DNA from: Puniceispirillum sp965657105
GTDB lineage: Bacteria; Pseudomonadota; Alphaproteobacteria; Puniceispirillales; Puniceispirillaceae
Assembly (NCBI RefSeq): GCF_965657105.1
Contig: NZ_CBFHNB010000029.1
Location: 1-24,590, forward strand
Length of the DNA: 24,590 bases
Direction: 5' to 3'
This document shows positions 23,235 to 24,590 of the stretch, piece after piece. Numbering within the stretch: the stretch's first letter is position 1; each line of letters begins with the position of its first letter. The notes beneath the pieces were generated by a model. That model made no database searches. It had not been told where the DNA came from and saw only the letters and a list, made by a program, of their open reading frames with translations. Position numbers and translations under genes: made by a program.

Positions 23235-24024
23235 CGCCCATAATCTCCTCTTCCATATCCCAGATCATAGTCAGAATTTCTTCGCGTATCTTGCTGAATT
23301 CTTTTTCCTGCTTGATCTCGCGTAGCGACCGTTTGAGACCCATTTCAGCAAAAGGAAGGTTATATTCGCGGTGGATACGACCAGGTCGTGGCGCCATCAC
23401 AAATAGACGCTCGCCTAATAAGAGGGCTTCTTCAACCGAGTGGGTGATGACGATGATGGTTTTACCTGTTTTCTTCCATAATTCGAGAATCAGTGACTGC
23501 ATTTTTTCGCGTGTCAACGCGTCAAGCGCACCAAGCGGTTCGTCCATCAAAATAAGATCGGGGTCATTTACAAGACAGCGCGCCAACGCAACGCGCTGCT
23601 GCATACCGCCGGATAACTGATATGTCGGTGTATCGCCAAATCCCTGTAAGCCAACAATATCGAGCCATTTTTCAACAAGGGCGGCGCTTTCTTCAGGGTC
23701 GGTCTTTTTCATCCGCAGACCAAAATCGACATTCTTGGAGACTGTCAGCCATTCAAACAATGCGCCTTGCTGAAAGACCATACCGCGTTCGGCACCAGGT
23801 GCCTCAATCGGCACGCCACCAAGATCCAATTTACCGCTAGTTGGTGTGAGAAAGCCAGCAACCATATTCAGCAACGTGGTTTTGCCGCATCCAGATGGTC
23901 CCAGAACAGTCAAAATTTCACCATGCTTCAGGTCAAATTCAATGTCTTTAAGCGCCTCAATTTTGGAACCTGACATCGGATCCCGAAATGTCATACAGAG
24001 GTCTTTACAATGCAGGTCAGCCAT
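23227..24024 (-). CDS. Tau/Ssu-type ABC ATPase
   Basis: A 265-residue ATPase of the nitrate/sulfonate/taurine importer family. Walker A GPSGCGKTT is at 42-50, Q-loop VFQQGALFEWLTV at 83-95, LSGGMQQRVALARCLV at 137-152, Walker B LILMDEP at 157-163, and H195 in ITHSVEEA. All are typical of TauB/SsuB. I start at ATG 24024 (MADLHCKD); a TTG start 13 codons earlier would place a run of hydrophobic residues (LLILYIIW) ahead of an ATPase, which is not credible. The C-terminus has a charged stretch of about 35 residues (KRSLREIKQEKEF onward) that is probably helical. It couples to the long permease gene by an 8-base overlap. Confidence 0.93.
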   Translation of the reverse strand: MADLHCKDLCMTFRDPMSGSKIEALKDIEFDLKHGEILTVLGPSGCGKTTLLNMVAGFLTPTSGKLDLGGVPIEAPGAERGMVFQQGALFEWLTVSKNVDFGLRMKKTDPEESAALVEKWLDIVGLQGFGDTPTYQLSGGMQQRVALARCLVNDPDLILMDEPLGALDALTREKMQSLILELWKKTGKTIIVITHSVEEALLLGERLFVMAPRPGRIHREYNLPFAEMGLKRSLREIKQEKEFSKIREEILTMIWDMEEEIMGGV

Positions 24025-24062
24025 TTGTTCACTATTCCAAATGATATATAGGATAAGTAGCA

Positions 24063-24089
24063 AACAAGGCTCGACAGGCGAGCCTTGTT
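24063..24089 (-). terminator. Stem-loop after the Tau-type binding protein gene
   Basis: AACAAGGCTCG (24063-24073) pairs perfectly with CGAGCCTTGTT (24079-24089) in an 11-bp stem with a 5-base loop. It stands 24 bases after the binding-protein stop and about 40 before the ATPase start. The minus-strand 3' side is TTGTTTGC, a poor U-run, so transcript stabilisation or partial termination seems more likely than full termination. Confidence 0.65.
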
Positions 24090-24113
24090 CAATTTTATGT
24101 CAACTAAGGTTGA

Positions 24114-24590
24114 TTAGTTAAGAAATTCACCAGTGATAACTTTGGCGACTTTCTGATCAACATTCCAAGCCCCAGGCTTTTTGAAGACCAGGCCAAGTGA
24201 TTCAGCAGCAGCGGCAGCGATACCGTCTGTACCGAAATAATCACTCAACTGCTCATCAACAGATGGGAACACGAAGCCAGCCATCTGATCCTTCGTTGTT
24301 TTAAGGTCCATACCAGCATCAGCGGCAACTTTTCTGAGCTGTGCGTCTGAAGCCATCCATGCGGCGTTGGCTTCATCGGTAACTTCAAGGAAAGTGCGCA
24401 GAAGATCAGGGTTTTCTTTTGCGAATGACTCGGTCACTGACACAACGTCAAATGAACCGATGCCTGCATCCATTTTTTCCTGTGATGACATGATCGGCTT
24501 ACCAACTTCGCCAGCTGCTGCTGCCGATGCGCCACCAAAGATACATGCCATGTCAACCGAACCATCACGAAGTGAAGCGGCACCATCGGC
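24114..24590 (-). CDS. Tau/Ssu-type ABC substrate-binding protein, C-terminal part
   Basis: The last 158 residues of a periplasmic binding protein; the gene continues past the right edge, so the N-terminus and signal peptide are not visible. The frame is open from the edge: ADGAASLRDGSVD leads into MACIFGG, the usual TauA/SsuA strand-turn in which a short run R-x-G-x-V-D precedes the small-residue pocket (family: L..G.VDA...W.P). FDVVSVTESFAKENPDLLRTF corresponds to the common closing segment where relatives read V...F...NP..V..F. An ATG at 24552 is internal and not the start. It is followed by a stem-loop and the matching ATPase and permease genes. The ligand (taurine, other sulfonate, nitrate, or a related compound) cannot be told. 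Confidence 0.88.
   Translation of the reverse strand, partial: ADGAASLRDGSVDMACIFGGASAAAAGEVGKPIMSSQEKMDAGIGSFDVVSVTESFAKENPDLLRTFLEVTDEANAAWMASDAQLRKVAADAGMDLKTTKDQMAGFVFPSVDEQLSDYFGTDGIAAAAAESLGLVFKKPGAWNVDQKVAKVITGEFLN

Noticed and set aside
24514..24551. ATG at 24551 as the start of the Tau-type binding protein
   Set aside because: The frame stays open and family-like up to the window edge, there is no ribosome site, and a start here would remove the signal peptide and first lobe.

Overview
The window looks like chromosomal DNA of a free-living alphaproteobacterium. The protein families, the gene order and the roughly even base composition would fit a marine lineage of the SAR116 type. 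That placement is inference from general resemblance; no rRNA or other marker gene is present. Genes are tightly packed, with many 1-11 base overlaps and good Shine-Dalgarno sites. Most of the window encodes nutrient uptake.

Layout. (1) 148-3067, plus strand: a fumarylacetoacetate-hydrolase-family enzyme, a TauE/SafE-type membrane exporter and a class V (cysteine-desulfurase-like) aminotransferase. (2) 3144-8131, minus strand: a complete branched-chain amino acid/amide ABC transporter operon in the order binding protein, LivH, LivM, LivG, LivF. The LivF ATPase carries an unusual histone-H1-like lysine/alanine tail. (3) 8423-9841: a decayed segment with an internally deleted short-chain dehydrogenase, a probable ArsC-family fragment and a frameshifted two-domain rhodanese, plus a tandem octamer and a long hairpin. 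(4) 9981-13756, plus strand: formimidoylglutamate deiminase (HutF) and a BisC/DMSO-reductase-family molybdoenzyme. (5) 13761-16218, minus strand: a small four-cysteine protein, an EamA-type exporter, a secreted four-cysteine protein and a protein with a possible ribosome-recycling-factor-like C-terminal part. (6) 16434-21055, minus strand: a polar amino acid ABC transporter (binding protein, two permeases, ATPase) preceded by a DegT-family aminotransferase. (7) 21306-24590, minus strand: a taurine/nitrate/sulfonate-type ABC transporter whose permease is more than twice the usual size. Its binding-protein gene runs off the right edge.

How it fits together. Three separate ABC operons share one design: the binding-protein gene comes first, a strong stem-loop follows its stop codon, and the membrane and ATPase genes come next. 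This is the expected way to make more binding protein than membrane complex from one transcript. Several genes touch sulfur or organic nitrogen (TauE-type exporter, desulfurase-like enzyme, sulfoxide-reductase-type enzyme, Tau-type transporter, HutF). This suits an osmolyte- and amino-acid-scavenging heterotroph, but no single pathway is complete here.

I saw no tRNA, rRNA, CRISPR array, transposase, phage gene, toxin-antitoxin pair or recognisable defence system. The best candidates for something undescribed are the basic tail on LivF, the roughly 300-residue domain in the Tau-type permease, and the RRF-like protein.
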